The position numbers and the translations under genes were made by a program. From contig JAIXSZ010000056.1 in NCBI GenBank assembly GCA_027484425.1, forward strand, positions 91,859 through 155,858: 64,000 nucleotides of DNA. The letters are read 5' to 3'. The notes below the pieces were generated by a model. The model saw nothing but the letters and a program-made list of their open reading frames with translations. It searched no databases and was not told where the DNA came from. This DNA is from Sphingobacteriales bacterium. Lineage in GTDB: Bacteria; Bacteroidota; Bacteroidia; Chitinophagales; Chitinophagaceae. Below are positions 38,936-47,159 of this stretch, one piece after another. Within the stretch, counting starts at the first letter, position 1, and each line of letters begins with the position of its first letter.

Positions 38936-40168
38936 TTAAACTAAAATACCGGCGATAGTAGCGGACAAGTATGATGCTAAAGTACCACACAAAAGCGCCT
39001 TCATTGCTAGTTTAGCAAGGTCGGTGCGACGCTCAGGGGCTAATGCACCAATACCACCGATTTGCATACCCACACTCGAGAAATTAGCAAATCCACAAAT
39101 TGCAATTGTAATGATAGTTAACCCTCTTGGAGACACTACTGCTACATTGTGAGAGGTTAGATTTTTGAAGGCTACAAATTCATTTACGGTAAGCTTTTGT
39201 CCCAATAGAGTTGCAGCATTAGTTATGTCTTCTGATGGTACACCCATAGCCCAAGCAAAGGGGTAAAAAAGTTTGCTAAATATTACATCTAGTGAAAGGC
39301 CAGTATACACGTGACCCAGCATCCAGTTGAGCATGGCTATCAATGCAATAAAACCTATAAGCATAGCAATAACATTCATAGATATCTTAAATCCATCAGC
39401 AGCTCCGTGAGTGATAGCGTCAATTAGATTGGTGTAATTGCTCTTTACCTCCATTTTCACCTTGCCCATTGTAGGAGAAACTTCAGTTTCAGGAAATACA
39501 ATTTTAGAAATCACCAATGCACCAGGCGCAGCCATTAAGCTAGCAGCTATGAGATAATCTGCACGAGCACCCATATTGGCATATACAATTAATATACCAC
39601 CAGCTATACATGCTAGACTCCCACTCATTGACGCCAATAATTCACTTTTCGTCATTGTAGGTAAATAAGCTCTAATCATTACCTGAGCCTCTACTTGACC
39701 TACAAATGCACTTGCTACATTACTCAGCGCTTCTGCTCCGCTTACTCTCATTACAAAGTTCATGGCCCTTGCCACTATAGCTACTATTGTTTGCATGATG
39801 CGCAAATGATATAACATAGCGACAATTATACATACCAGAATAATGGTAGCTGTAATGTTGAATGCAAATACAAAAGCGGGTGTAGTGCCATAGTTTACTA
39901 TTTTACCAGTATGGTCGTAGGTTCCTATACCGTTGTAAACAAATGCAGCACCCTCTCTGGCAAAAGACTCAAGTTTTTGCATGCCCTTACCTAAACTTTG
40001 GAAAAAAGTATTTACGACAGGTACCTTTAGTACCAGCACAGCAATACTCACCTGCAGGAACAACCCACTAAGCACCAATCGTAGATTTATTTTCTTTTTG
40101 TTGTTTGAGAATAAAAATGCGATACCCAATATCAACACTATTCCCACCAGACCAGTAAACCGCTCCAT
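38936..40168 (-). CDS. Concentrative nucleoside transporter (NupC/CNT family)
   Basis: 410 residues with eight or more membrane helices. Typical motifs: Asn-Lys-Lys-Lys-Ile-Asn near the first helix, Gly-Gln-Val-Glu-Ala (CNT substrate region), Met-Ser-Gly-Ser-Leu-Ala, Phe-Val-Ala-Phe and a C-terminal Cys-Gly-Phe-Ala-Asn-Phe-Ser-Ser-Val-Gly-Met-Gln-Ile-Gly-Gly. Proton- or sodium-driven uptake of nucleosides across the inner membrane. Nucleoside specificity cannot be read. Single gene. Confidence 0.92.
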   Translation of the reverse strand: MERFTGLVGIVLILGIAFLFSNNKKKINLRLVLSGLFLQVSIAVLVLKVPVVNTFFQSLGKGMQKLESFAREGAAFVYNGIGTYDHTGKIVNYGTTPAFVFAFNITATIILVCIIVAMLYHLRIMQTIVAIVARAMNFVMRVSGAEALSNVASAFVGQVEAQVMIRAYLPTMTKSELLASMSGSLACIAGGILIVYANMGARADYLIAASLMAAPGALVISKIVFPETEVSPTMGKVKMEVKSNYTNLIDAITHGAADGFKISMNVIAMLIGFIALIAMLNWMLGHVYTGLSLDVIFSKLFYPFAWAMGVPSEDITNAATLLGQKLTVNEFVAFKNLTSHNVAVVSPRGLTIITIAICGFANFSSVGMQIGGIGALAPERRTDLAKLAMKALLCGTLASYLSATIAGILV

Positions 40169-40381
40169 TCTAAAATATTTAATCTGAATTCTCGGGGTAA
40201 ATTATAAAAAACGACTTACAATACTACTATAAGATTTTTGTTACTGACAAATTATCTAAAAAAATGTGCCAAAACATGTGAAATATCATGGGTTGCTTTT
40301 TGAGAAGACACACGGTTTACTTGTTGTGCCTAAAAAGATGTTTTTTCCATTTTTCCAGATTACACAAATAACTTTTCCCGT

Positions 40382-40418
40382 TTTTGAAAACGCAGAAAAA
40401 TACTTGAAGGTAAATTTG
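40382..40418 (+). promoter_or_regulatory. Candidate promoter of the DUF4856-TonB operon (TTTG, TAAATTTG)
   Basis: TAAATTTG at 40411-40418 and a TTTTG at 40382-40386, about 24 bases between. Transcription would start about 20 bases before the ATG at 40444. No Fur-like palindrome was recognised by eye. Confidence 0.4.
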
Positions 40419-40443
40419 CTCATTCTAAAACAAACCTGCCAAA

Positions 40444-41613
40444 ATGTATAAAAAAATTGCAATAATCCTCTCCGCAACTACTATTCTTATGGGAGCTTGC
40501 ATAAAAGATAAAAACCAGTCACAAAGTACTACTACACTAAAGGTACCCTACACCTCACTCACTACTACCACCAACTACCTTACGACTTTCAAAGGTCCCG
40601 ATAGTGCGTCTTCAGTTGATTTTTCTGGTCAAACTACCCGTATCAATATGCTGAAAGAGATAGATGCCTATGTAAAATCTTTTGCTACCGCTCCACTTAG
40701 TGCATCAAAGCTAAAGGGCATGTTTGAAAATACGGGCAATCAGTTTACATCAGCAGCCCTGAATAGTGCTACAGACAAAACAATAGTTTCTAAAACAGCA
40801 CAATCATTCAGTGCCACAGAAGCAGATGCTGAGCGCAATACTTTCAGAGGTTACTTCGATTCTGTAGCAGCATTAAGCGTTTATGCAACCCAAACTGCTG
40901 CTCAAGGTGTGCCGGGCAAACTAGGTACCTATCTGGTAAATGGTAAAGGTTTTGAATATGCTCAATTTATTCAAAAAGGACTAATAGGCGCCATGCAATT
41001 AGACCAGATCAGCAATATATACCTTGGTACTGAAAAAATGGCGGCTGACAATAATACCATCGTTAGCGGAAAAAACTATACACAACTAGAACATCATTGG
41101 GATGAAGCTTATGGATACCTTACTTCTAACGAATACTACCCAAAACAAGATCCTGCCGACAACACTAAATGGTTGGAAACTTTCTTGGGTAGCTATATAC
41201 GACAAGTAACTGGAAACCTAGGCGACCCTACTGCTGTATATATGTCTTTACTGAAAGGTCGTGCAGCAATAGCAAACAAAGATGTTAATGTACGTGATGC
41301 TGAAATAGCTTCAATACGCACGGCACTAGAAAAAGCAATAGCCACCATAGCTATCAGCTACCTCAACAAAACCAAAACAGCAACAACCGATGCGGCAAGA
41401 ATGCATGCACTGTCTGAAGGAGTAGGTTTTATATACTCACTTCGTTATGCTTTTAACCCTAAAATCAATAGAGCAAAGTCAAACGAATTACTATCAATAC
41501 TAATGGATAAACCTAATGGTTTCTGGTCATTGACAAATGCAGATATTGATAATGTTCGTAACCAAATTGCTACAACATTTAGTATCAGTAGCGATGCAAT
41601 AGTTAATCACTAA
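40444..41613 (+). CDS. DUF4856-type lipoprotein
   Basis: 389 residues. Lipobox Leu-Met-Gly-Ala-Cys-Ile-Lys-Asp (Cys 19). The mature protein is all helical, starting Val-Pro-Tyr-Thr-Ser-Leu-Thr, with Phe-Ser-Gly-Gln-Thr-Thr-Arg-Ile-Asn-Met-Leu and, mid-protein, Leu-Glu-His-His-Trp-Asp-Glu-Ala-Tyr-Gly-Tyr. It looks like the DUF4856 family, which is found beside imelysins in Bacteroidota (recollection). The His-His-Trp-Asp-Glu cluster could bind metal (inference). First gene of a four-gene plus-strand unit with imelysin, carboxylase-like protein and TonB receptor. Confidence 0.8.
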   Translation: MYKKIAIILSATTILMGACIKDKNQSQSTTTLKVPYTSLTTTTNYLTTFKGPDSASSVDFSGQTTRINMLKEIDAYVKSFATAPLSASKLKGMFENTGNQFTSAALNSATDKTIVSKTAQSFSATEADAERNTFRGYFDSVAALSVYATQTAAQGVPGKLGTYLVNGKGFEYAQFIQKGLIGAMQLDQISNIYLGTEKMAADNNTIVSGKNYTQLEHHWDEAYGYLTSNEYYPKQDPADNTKWLETFLGSYIRQVTGNLGDPTAVYMSLLKGRAAIANKDVNVRDAEIASIRTALEKAIATIAISYLNKTKTATTDAARMHALSEGVGFIYSLRYAFNPKINRAKSNELLSILMDKPNGFWSLTNADIDNVRNQIATTFSISSDAIVNH

Positions 41614-41646
41614 TAATTATGGGGCCTTCAACAATTTAACAAGTAC

Positions 41647-41679
41647 CGTGTAGCGACTAAAACTATTAGTCGCTACACG
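41647..41679 (+). terminator. Strong hairpin between DUF4856 and imelysin genes
   Basis: Perfect 14-bp stem (41647-41660 with 41666-41679), loop 5, followed only by TTTG. Located 34 bases after the DUF4856 stop and 43 bases before the imelysin ATG. Either a partial terminator, an RNase-stable 3' end or an internal mRNA hairpin. Confidence 0.55.
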
Positions 41680-41695
41680 TTTGAAATAAAGAATC

Positions 41696-41703
41696 TAATT
41701 TTG
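41696..41703 (+). promoter_or_regulatory. Candidate -7 box (TAATTTTG) before the imelysin gene
   Basis: TAnnTTTG 18 bases before ATG 41722, just after the intergenic hairpin, suggesting a possible internal promoter. A TTTG upstream is only 12 bases away. Confidence 0.35.
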
Positions 41704-41721
41704 TTTGATAGAACGGTGAAA

Positions 41722-42867
41722 ATGACTAAAAAAATGGCGAAGATGAATTGGAAAGTGATGCTACTGATACCTGTAGCCTTGTTTATTACTACTGTAGGTT
41801 GCAAAAAGAAGGACAACAACCCAGATAATAACAACAATAATAGTTTTGACAGAGGCGCATTGCTCACAAACTATGCCGATAATTATATCATACCGGCATA
41901 TAGCGACATGACCCAAAAACTAACAGAACTGAAGTCGAAAATTGATGAATTTGCTACAGCACCAGACTCTTCGAAGCTCGCTGCGGCTCGCACTACTTGG
42001 CAAACCGCTTACATAACTTGGCAATCAGTAGACCTGCTTGAATTTGGCCCAGAAGCAAGCTTATCACTAAGAAATTATATTAATACATTCCCAGTAACCG
42101 TATCAAAGTTAGACGCCAACATTACTTCTGGTAGTTATGACCTTGAGCAGTTTGGCAATAAAGATGCACAGGGGTTTCCTGCTATCGAATATTTACTCAG
42201 CGGCATCGCTAGTACTAATGCCGCAGTAATAGGCTACTATACTACCGATGCACAAGCCACCGCCCGAAAACAATATCTGCAAGCATTAGCTGCTAAAATG
42301 CTTTCGAAGGTTAGCGACGTAAAAAGTGCATGGAACACTTACCGCAATACTTATATATCTAGCACTGGCACCGATGCTGGAAGCAGTATATCGCTAACCA
42401 CCAATGCATTTGTGCAATATTATGAGCGTTTTTTGCGCTCTGGCAAAATTGGTTTGCCAGTGGGGGCAATGACTGGTGTAGCTGCCCCTACACTTACGGA
42501 AGCATATTATACCCCAACCCTCTCTAAAGAACTAGCAGTTGCCGCTATGAATGCATTCAAGAACTTCTACAATGGCAAAGGATATAACAATAACACAGAT
42601 GGCATGGGTTTCAATGACTACCTGATGGCAGTTGGCACAAAAGACCAAACTGGAAAAGCAATGGCTACTGTAATCAATGACGACCTCTCGTCAGCAACTA
42701 GTAGCTTAGGAGCCTATCCAACCACGATAAAAGATGGAGTAATCAACAAACGCTCTGAATTATTGGCCATTTATGAGCAATTGCAATCGATTGTCCCATT
42801 GCTGAAAGTCGATATGGTATCAGCGTTTGGTATATCTATTACTTATACTGATAATGATGGTGATTAG
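41722..42867 (+). CDS. Imelysin-family lipoprotein (EfeO/IrpA-like)
   Basis: About 381 residues. Hydrophobic N-terminus ending in Thr-Val-Gly-Cys-Lys-Lys-Lys-Asp, lipobox plus Asn/Asp-rich tail, then a helical body with Leu-Ala-Ala-Ala-Arg-Thr-Thr-Trp-Gln and Gly-Phe-Pro-Ala-Ile-Glu-Tyr-Leu-Leu, the imelysin G-x-x-x-x-E-Y-L-L signature in which the expected His of GxHxxE is Pro. Imelysins bind iron or haem at the cell surface or periplasm. Frame starts with TTG 41701; ATG 41722 is preferred, and Met 41734/41743 are possible. Second gene of the operon. Confidence 0.86.
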   Translation: MTKKMAKMNWKVMLLIPVALFITTVGCKKKDNNPDNNNNNSFDRGALLTNYADNYIIPAYSDMTQKLTELKSKIDEFATAPDSSKLAAARTTWQTAYITWQSVDLLEFGPEASLSLRNYINTFPVTVSKLDANITSGSYDLEQFGNKDAQGFPAIEYLLSGIASTNAAVIGYYTTDAQATARKQYLQALAAKMLSKVSDVKSAWNTYRNTYISSTGTDAGSSISLTTNAFVQYYERFLRSGKIGLPVGAMTGVAAPTLTEAYYTPTLSKELAVAAMNAFKNFYNGKGYNNNTDGMGFNDYLMAVGTKDQTGKAMATVINDDLSSATSSLGAYPTTIKDGVINKRSELLAIYEQLQSIVPLLKVDMVSAFGISITYTDNDGD

Positions 42868-42920
42868 TAGCTCAATATTACTTTTCTCCAAAAACGAATC
42901 CTACAACACCAACACTAATA

Positions 42921-44291
42921 ATGACAAATAGTATCAAACTGAGGTCAAAAACACTAGAGCAGCCGGTTTATTCGGCTGCTCTAGCTGTTTTCAGGCTCAT
43001 ATTTGGTTTGATGCTTTTCGGTGGCGTAGTACGTTTTTGGCTCAAAGGTTGGATTGAAGAATTGTACATTCTGCCCAAACACTATTTTCATTACTACGGT
43101 TTTGAGTGGGTGCCACACCTGGGCAATGGCACTTATCTGCTGTTTCTTATTTGTGGCTTGAGCGCATTGTGCTTTGCTTTAGGTTTGTTTTACCGACTAT
43201 CCTCCATATTGTTATTCTTAAGTTTTACCTACATAGAACTGCTCGACAAAACCAACTATTTAAACCATTATTACTTTGTAACATTGGTTTTACTGCTCAT
43301 GATTTGGCTACCTGCAAATACAAATCTGGCAATTGACAATATAATCAAGCCAGCAACTCAAAAACGGTGGGTGCCAGCATGGACTGTTTGGAGCATCAGA
43401 CTAATGTTGTTTATCGTCTACTTTTATGCAGGGCTGGCCAAGCTCAACAGCGATTGGCTCCTAGAAGCTATGCCGCTGCGACTATGGCTCCCCGCCAAAA
43501 ACGATCTCCCAATCTTTGGGTCGCTGCTGAATGAGGTTTGGGTGGCTTATTTATTCAGTTGGTTTGGGGCTTTTTACGACCTTACAGTACCTTTTTTCCT
43601 TCTTTATCGCCCTACTCGCCCCTATGCGTTTGTAGCTGTCATTGTGTTTCATGTAGCAACATCAGTTCTATTTCCAATTGGTCTCTTCCCATATATTATG
43701 ATTCTCTCTGCAGTCATATTTTTTGATGACAAAGACATTGATGTACTTGTGTTGAAATGTAAAAATTATTTTACAATATTACCCGTAGACAGCGGCAGCG
43801 ATATGTTTACCTTTGCGCCGAAATTGCGCTATGTAAGATTGTATGCTTTCGCAGTATTCTTTGTTATTCAAGTATTATTCCCTTGGCGATATTTACTTTA
43901 TCCTGGCGAATTGTTTTGGACTGAAGAAGGATATCGATTCTCATGGAGAGTTATGCTGATGGAAAAAACCGGATATGCACAGTTTGTGGTGAAAGATGCT
44001 GAAACTGGCAACACAATAGGGGTTAACAATAATGATTTTCTGACTCGCAATCAGGAAAAAATGATGTCTACTCAGCCAGACTTTTTATTGCAATATGCAA
44101 AAATACTGTACATACACTACCAGCAAATGGGCATAAAAGACCCAAAGGTGTTTGCAACAGTTTATGTAGGGATGAATGGGAGAAGAAGCCGGCTTTTTAT
44201 AGATAGCTCTGTAAATCTGGCTAAAGAAAGGGATTTATTCAGGCACAAAACCTGGATAATTGATTACAAAGACAAGATTTATGGATTGTAA
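42921..44291 (+). CDS. Vitamin K-dependent gamma-carboxylase-like (HTTM) membrane protein
   Basis: 456 residues. Helices 1-8 occupy about 20-290, then a soluble C-terminal domain. Distinctive of the VKGC/HTTM family: Asp-Lys-Thr-Asn-Tyr-Leu-Asn-His-Tyr-Tyr (about 109-118), Tyr-Ala-Gly-Leu-Ala-Lys-Leu-Asn-Ser-Asp-Trp (about 169-179, Lys174), and Trp-Thr-Glu-Glu-Gly-Tyr-Arg-Phe-Ser-Trp. By recollection, the human enzyme has a matching Ala-Gly-x-x-Lys-Leu-Asp-x-Asp-Trp whose Lys is the catalytic base, so the active-site Lys and a His appear conserved. Bacterial homologues have no known substrate. It ends overlapping the TonB receptor start by 11 bases, so translation may be coupled. Confidence 0.85.
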   Translation: MTNSIKLRSKTLEQPVYSAALAVFRLIFGLMLFGGVVRFWLKGWIEELYILPKHYFHYYGFEWVPHLGNGTYLLFLICGLSALCFALGLFYRLSSILLFLSFTYIELLDKTNYLNHYYFVTLVLLLMIWLPANTNLAIDNIIKPATQKRWVPAWTVWSIRLMLFIVYFYAGLAKLNSDWLLEAMPLRLWLPAKNDLPIFGSLLNEVWVAYLFSWFGAFYDLTVPFFLLYRPTRPYAFVAVIVFHVATSVLFPIGLFPYIMILSAVIFFDDKDIDVLVLKCKNYFTILPVDSGSDMFTFAPKLRYVRLYAFAVFFVIQVLFPWRYLLYPGELFWTEEGYRFSWRVMLMEKTGYAQFVVKDAETGNTIGVNNNDFLTRNQEKMMSTQPDFLLQYAKILYIHYQQMGIKDPKVFATVYVGMNGRRSRLFIDSSVNLAKERDLFRHKTWIIDYKDKIYGL

Positions 44292-46467
44292 ACGTTTGTT
44301 GTTTTTTATTGCTGTATCTACCACTTTATCTGCTAATGCTCAAGATAGCCTTAAGCAAATGAAAGAGGTGGAAATTCGCGATAAAAGAAATGGTGATTTT
44401 AGAAGTATGAACCAAGTAGAAGGCATGAAACTAACTGCTGGCAAAAAAACTGAACTCATCAACGTAGAGCAACTTACCGTAAACAAATCGACCAATAATC
44501 CTCGACAGATCTATGCTAAAGTATCTGGATTGAATATTTTCGAAAACGATGGCTCAGGTTTGCAACTAAGCATAGGTGGCAGAGGATTGGACCCAAATCG
44601 CACTTCCAACTTCAACGTGAGGCAAAACGGATATGACATAAGCGCTGACGCATTGGGTTATCCCGAAAGTTATTATACACCACCTAGCGAGGCGCTAAAG
44701 AAAATAGAAGTAATAAAAGGTGCTGCAGGTTTACAATATGGTACACAGTTTGGTGGCTTGCTCAACTTTGAGATGAAACAGCCCGAAGACTTCAAAAAGA
44801 AAATAACCTTCGAAAGCCGACAAACAGCTGGTTCTTGGGGGTATTTCAGTTCCTTCAATAGCATAGGAGGCACAACCGGCAAACTCAGCTACTATGCCTT
44901 TGCTCAATATAAAAAAGGTAATGGATGGCGACCTAACAGTCAGTTTGAAGCACTCAATCTATATGCCGACATGCATTACCACCTTACTGAAAAGCATACT
45001 TTGGGATTGGAATTGACCCATCTCAACTATCTTGCCCAGCAACCCGGTGGACTGAATGACGACATGTTTACCAAAGACCCCAGGCAAAGTAACAGGGCCC
45101 GAAACTGGTTTGCCGTTAACTGGAACTTGATAGATGTAGAGTGGGATTACCGAATCAGCGATCGTACCAAAATACAAACAAGAGTAAATGGACTTATTGC
45201 TTCTAGAGATGCAATTGGCTTCAGACCGAATAGGCCGAACCAACCGGACAATGGTGGACCTCGTGACTTACTAAAGGGTAATTTCAAAAATATCACCACC
45301 GAAAGCAGACTCATGCACAGGTATTATATTGGCAATCAACCCCAAACACTGCTTACCGGGATAAGAGCTTACAGCGGGAACAGTACTAACAAACAAGGTT
45401 ATGTGGACAATGGAAGTGGTGCTAACTTTAATTTCGCAAAAGAATCTACAGAACTGCTTTCCGATTACACATTCCCCAATTTGAATGTAGCAGCTTTCGC
45501 AGAACACATATTCAGGCTAAATAGTAGACTAAATATCACTCCAGGCATTCGTGTTGAACACATTCGCACTCAGGCTCAGGGACTGTACCACAACAGGGTT
45601 TATGATCTGCGCGATAGTGTGATAAGCGATGTGGTAGTAAACGAAAATCGTACTTTCCCAAGATCTTTTGTACTTGCAGCTATTGGTGCTGGATACAAAA
45701 TGAATGAGAACTTGGAATTCTACGGAAATTTATCACAAAACTATCGGTCTGTTACTTTTAGCGATATAAGGGTAGTAAATCCATCTTTTGAAATCGACCC
45801 TAACATCCAAGATGAAAAAGGCTGGAATGCCGATTTGGGTACGAGAGGAAATGTGAAAGATGTATTGAGATTTGATGCTAATGTATTCTTCTTGTATTAC
45901 GGCAATCGTATAGGCGAATACTTCTACACTAAGAACAACTCAATGGTTATCAGGCGCAGAGGCAATATAGGTGTAGCCAATATTTATGGTATAGAGTCTT
46001 TTGCAGAACTCAACATTCTCAAGCTAGCAGGTCTAGACGAAACCAATTGGAAACTAAAAACTTATTCCAATCTCGCGCTAACAAACGCTGCTTATACTAA
46101 AAGTCCTTTCAAGAATATAGAAGGCAAACAAGTAGAATATGTACCAGCAATGAACTGGAAAGCTGGTATACAAACAGCATACAAAGACCTTAAAGTAACA
46201 TTACAGTACAGCTCTCTTTCAGACCAGTATGCCGATGCTACCAATGCACCAAATAGTGGTTTCAGTGGAGTGAATGGTATAATCCCCGCATACAGCGTAG
46301 CCGATTTGTCGGCAGGCTATACTTGGCGAAAATTCACGCTAGAAGGAACGATAAACAATCTGCTAAATGTTGCCTACTTCACTAGAAGAGCTACAGGATA
46401 CCCTGGTCCCGGAATTATCCCAGGTGAAGGCAGAAGTTTTTATATTACAGCAGGTATTAGATTGTAA
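44281..46467 (+). CDS. TonB-dependent outer-membrane receptor
   Basis: 728 residues. Signal peptide (Met-Asp-Cys-Lys-Arg..., cleavage Ala-Asn-Ala-Gln), a plug domain with Val-Glu-Ile-Arg-Asp and Gly-Leu-Asn-Ile-Phe-Glu-Asn-Asp-Gly and Gly-Gly-Arg-Gly-Leu-Asp-Pro-Asn-Arg-Thr, Ile-Glu-Val-Ile-Lys-Gly-Ala, then a ~22-strand barrel to Gly-Ile-Arg-Leu. Closest in style to ferric-citrate/siderophore receptors (FecA type). No N-terminal SusC-like DUF4480/carboxypeptidase extension. Companion of an imelysin and a carboxylase-like protein, so likely the import pore for the same substrate, probably iron. Start ATG 44281, not the TTG at 44260. Confidence 0.93.
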   Translation: MDCKRLLFFIAVSTTLSANAQDSLKQMKEVEIRDKRNGDFRSMNQVEGMKLTAGKKTELINVEQLTVNKSTNNPRQIYAKVSGLNIFENDGSGLQLSIGGRGLDPNRTSNFNVRQNGYDISADALGYPESYYTPPSEALKKIEVIKGAAGLQYGTQFGGLLNFEMKQPEDFKKKITFESRQTAGSWGYFSSFNSIGGTTGKLSYYAFAQYKKGNGWRPNSQFEALNLYADMHYHLTEKHTLGLELTHLNYLAQQPGGLNDDMFTKDPRQSNRARNWFAVNWNLIDVEWDYRISDRTKIQTRVNGLIASRDAIGFRPNRPNQPDNGGPRDLLKGNFKNITTESRLMHRYYIGNQPQTLLTGIRAYSGNSTNKQGYVDNGSGANFNFAKESTELLSDYTFPNLNVAAFAEHIFRLNSRLNITPGIRVEHIRTQAQGLYHNRVYDLRDSVISDVVVNENRTFPRSFVLAAIGAGYKMNENLEFYGNLSQNYRSVTFSDIRVVNPSFEIDPNIQDEKGWNADLGTRGNVKDVLRFDANVFFLYYGNRIGEYFYTKNNSMVIRRRGNIGVANIYGIESFAELNILKLAGLDETNWKLKTYSNLALTNAAYTKSPFKNIEGKQVEYVPAMNWKAGIQTAYKDLKVTLQYSSLSDQYADATNAPNSGFSGVNGIIPAYSVADLSAGYTWRKFTLEGTINNLLNVAYFTRRATGYPGPGIIPGEGRSFYITAGIRL

Positions 46468-46475
46468 GCAGCAGT

Positions 46476-46967
46476 CTAGCTTTTCATATTAATGTACTGC
46501 AAAGGAAACTCTAGGTTAGATGTACGACAAAGTTTTATAACGTCCTGAAGGTCGTCAAGCTTTTTGCCTGTTACACGTATAATATCATCCATGATAGCCG
46601 CTTGCACTTTTAGTCCGCTATCTTTTATCAGTTTCACTATTTTTTTAGCATCATCTTTGCCCAAGCCATTTTTTACAGGAATTGTTTTACGAATGTACTT
46701 GCCTGATGCTGAGAATTCTTTTGTCATATCAAAACAATTAGCTTCCAATCCCTGACGCATAGCCTTTGTCAGCAGCACATCTTCCAATTGTTGCAGTTTC
46801 ATTTCTGTTTCAACTTCCACAGCTATTGTCATATCTTTTTTATTCAGCTCCAGCGATATATGCGTGCCTTTAAAATCGAAGCGGTTATCTATTTCTTTTT
46901 TAGCTATGTTCACCGCATTGTCTAGTGTCTGTACATCTACTTTGCTGGCTATGTCGAAAGATGGCAT
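46476..46967 (-). CDS. YajQ-family nucleotide-binding protein
   Basis: 163 residues: start Met-Pro-Ser-Phe-Asp-Ile-Ala-Ser-Lys-Val, then Phe-Asp-Phe-Lys-Gly, and Gln-Ala-Ala-Ile-Met-Asp-Asp-Ile-Ile-Arg-Val-Thr-Gly-Lys-Lys-Leu-Asp. Two RNP-like ferredoxin-fold domains. Relatives bind nucleic acids or cyclic di-GMP. The open frame extends to 47048 with a hydrophobic leader that lacks support; ATG 46967 matches the family. Convergent with the TonB receptor (8 bases). Confidence 0.93.
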   Translation of the reverse strand: MPSFDIASKVDVQTLDNAVNIAKKEIDNRFDFKGTHISLELNKKDMTIAVEVETEMKLQQLEDVLLTKAMRQGLEANCFDMTKEFSASGKYIRKTIPVKNGLGKDDAKKIVKLIKDSGLKVQAAIMDDIIRVTGKKLDDLQDVIKLCRTSNLEFPLQYINMKS

Positions 46968-47008
46968 AAAATATGTTTTATAACTGTTTGAACTACGTAA
47001 ATTCAAAT

Positions 47009-47016
47009 CAAAATTA
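47009..47016 (-). promoter_or_regulatory. Candidate -7 box (TAATTTTG) for yajQ
   Basis: TAnnTTTG on the minus strand about 40 bases before the ATG at 46967. Confidence 0.35.
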
Positions 47017-47159
47017 AACAAAAACGTCCAAAAGAGAATAGAAAACAACTATTGTTTATCACAATCATTAATAAAAAACAGCCTTCACCAAGTTGAAGAT
47101 GATAGGCCGTATCCTAGGCAATTGTAATTGTTCATTAAACCAACTAATACCTCTAGTTT

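Noticed and set aside
41722..46467. Possible insertion element or prophage origin of the operon
   Set aside because: No transposase, integrase, flanking repeats or attachment sites are visible.
46968..47048. Hydrophobic N-terminal extension of the yajQ frame
   Set aside because: The family starts at Met-Pro-Ser-Phe-Asp; the extension is AT-rich intergenic translation.
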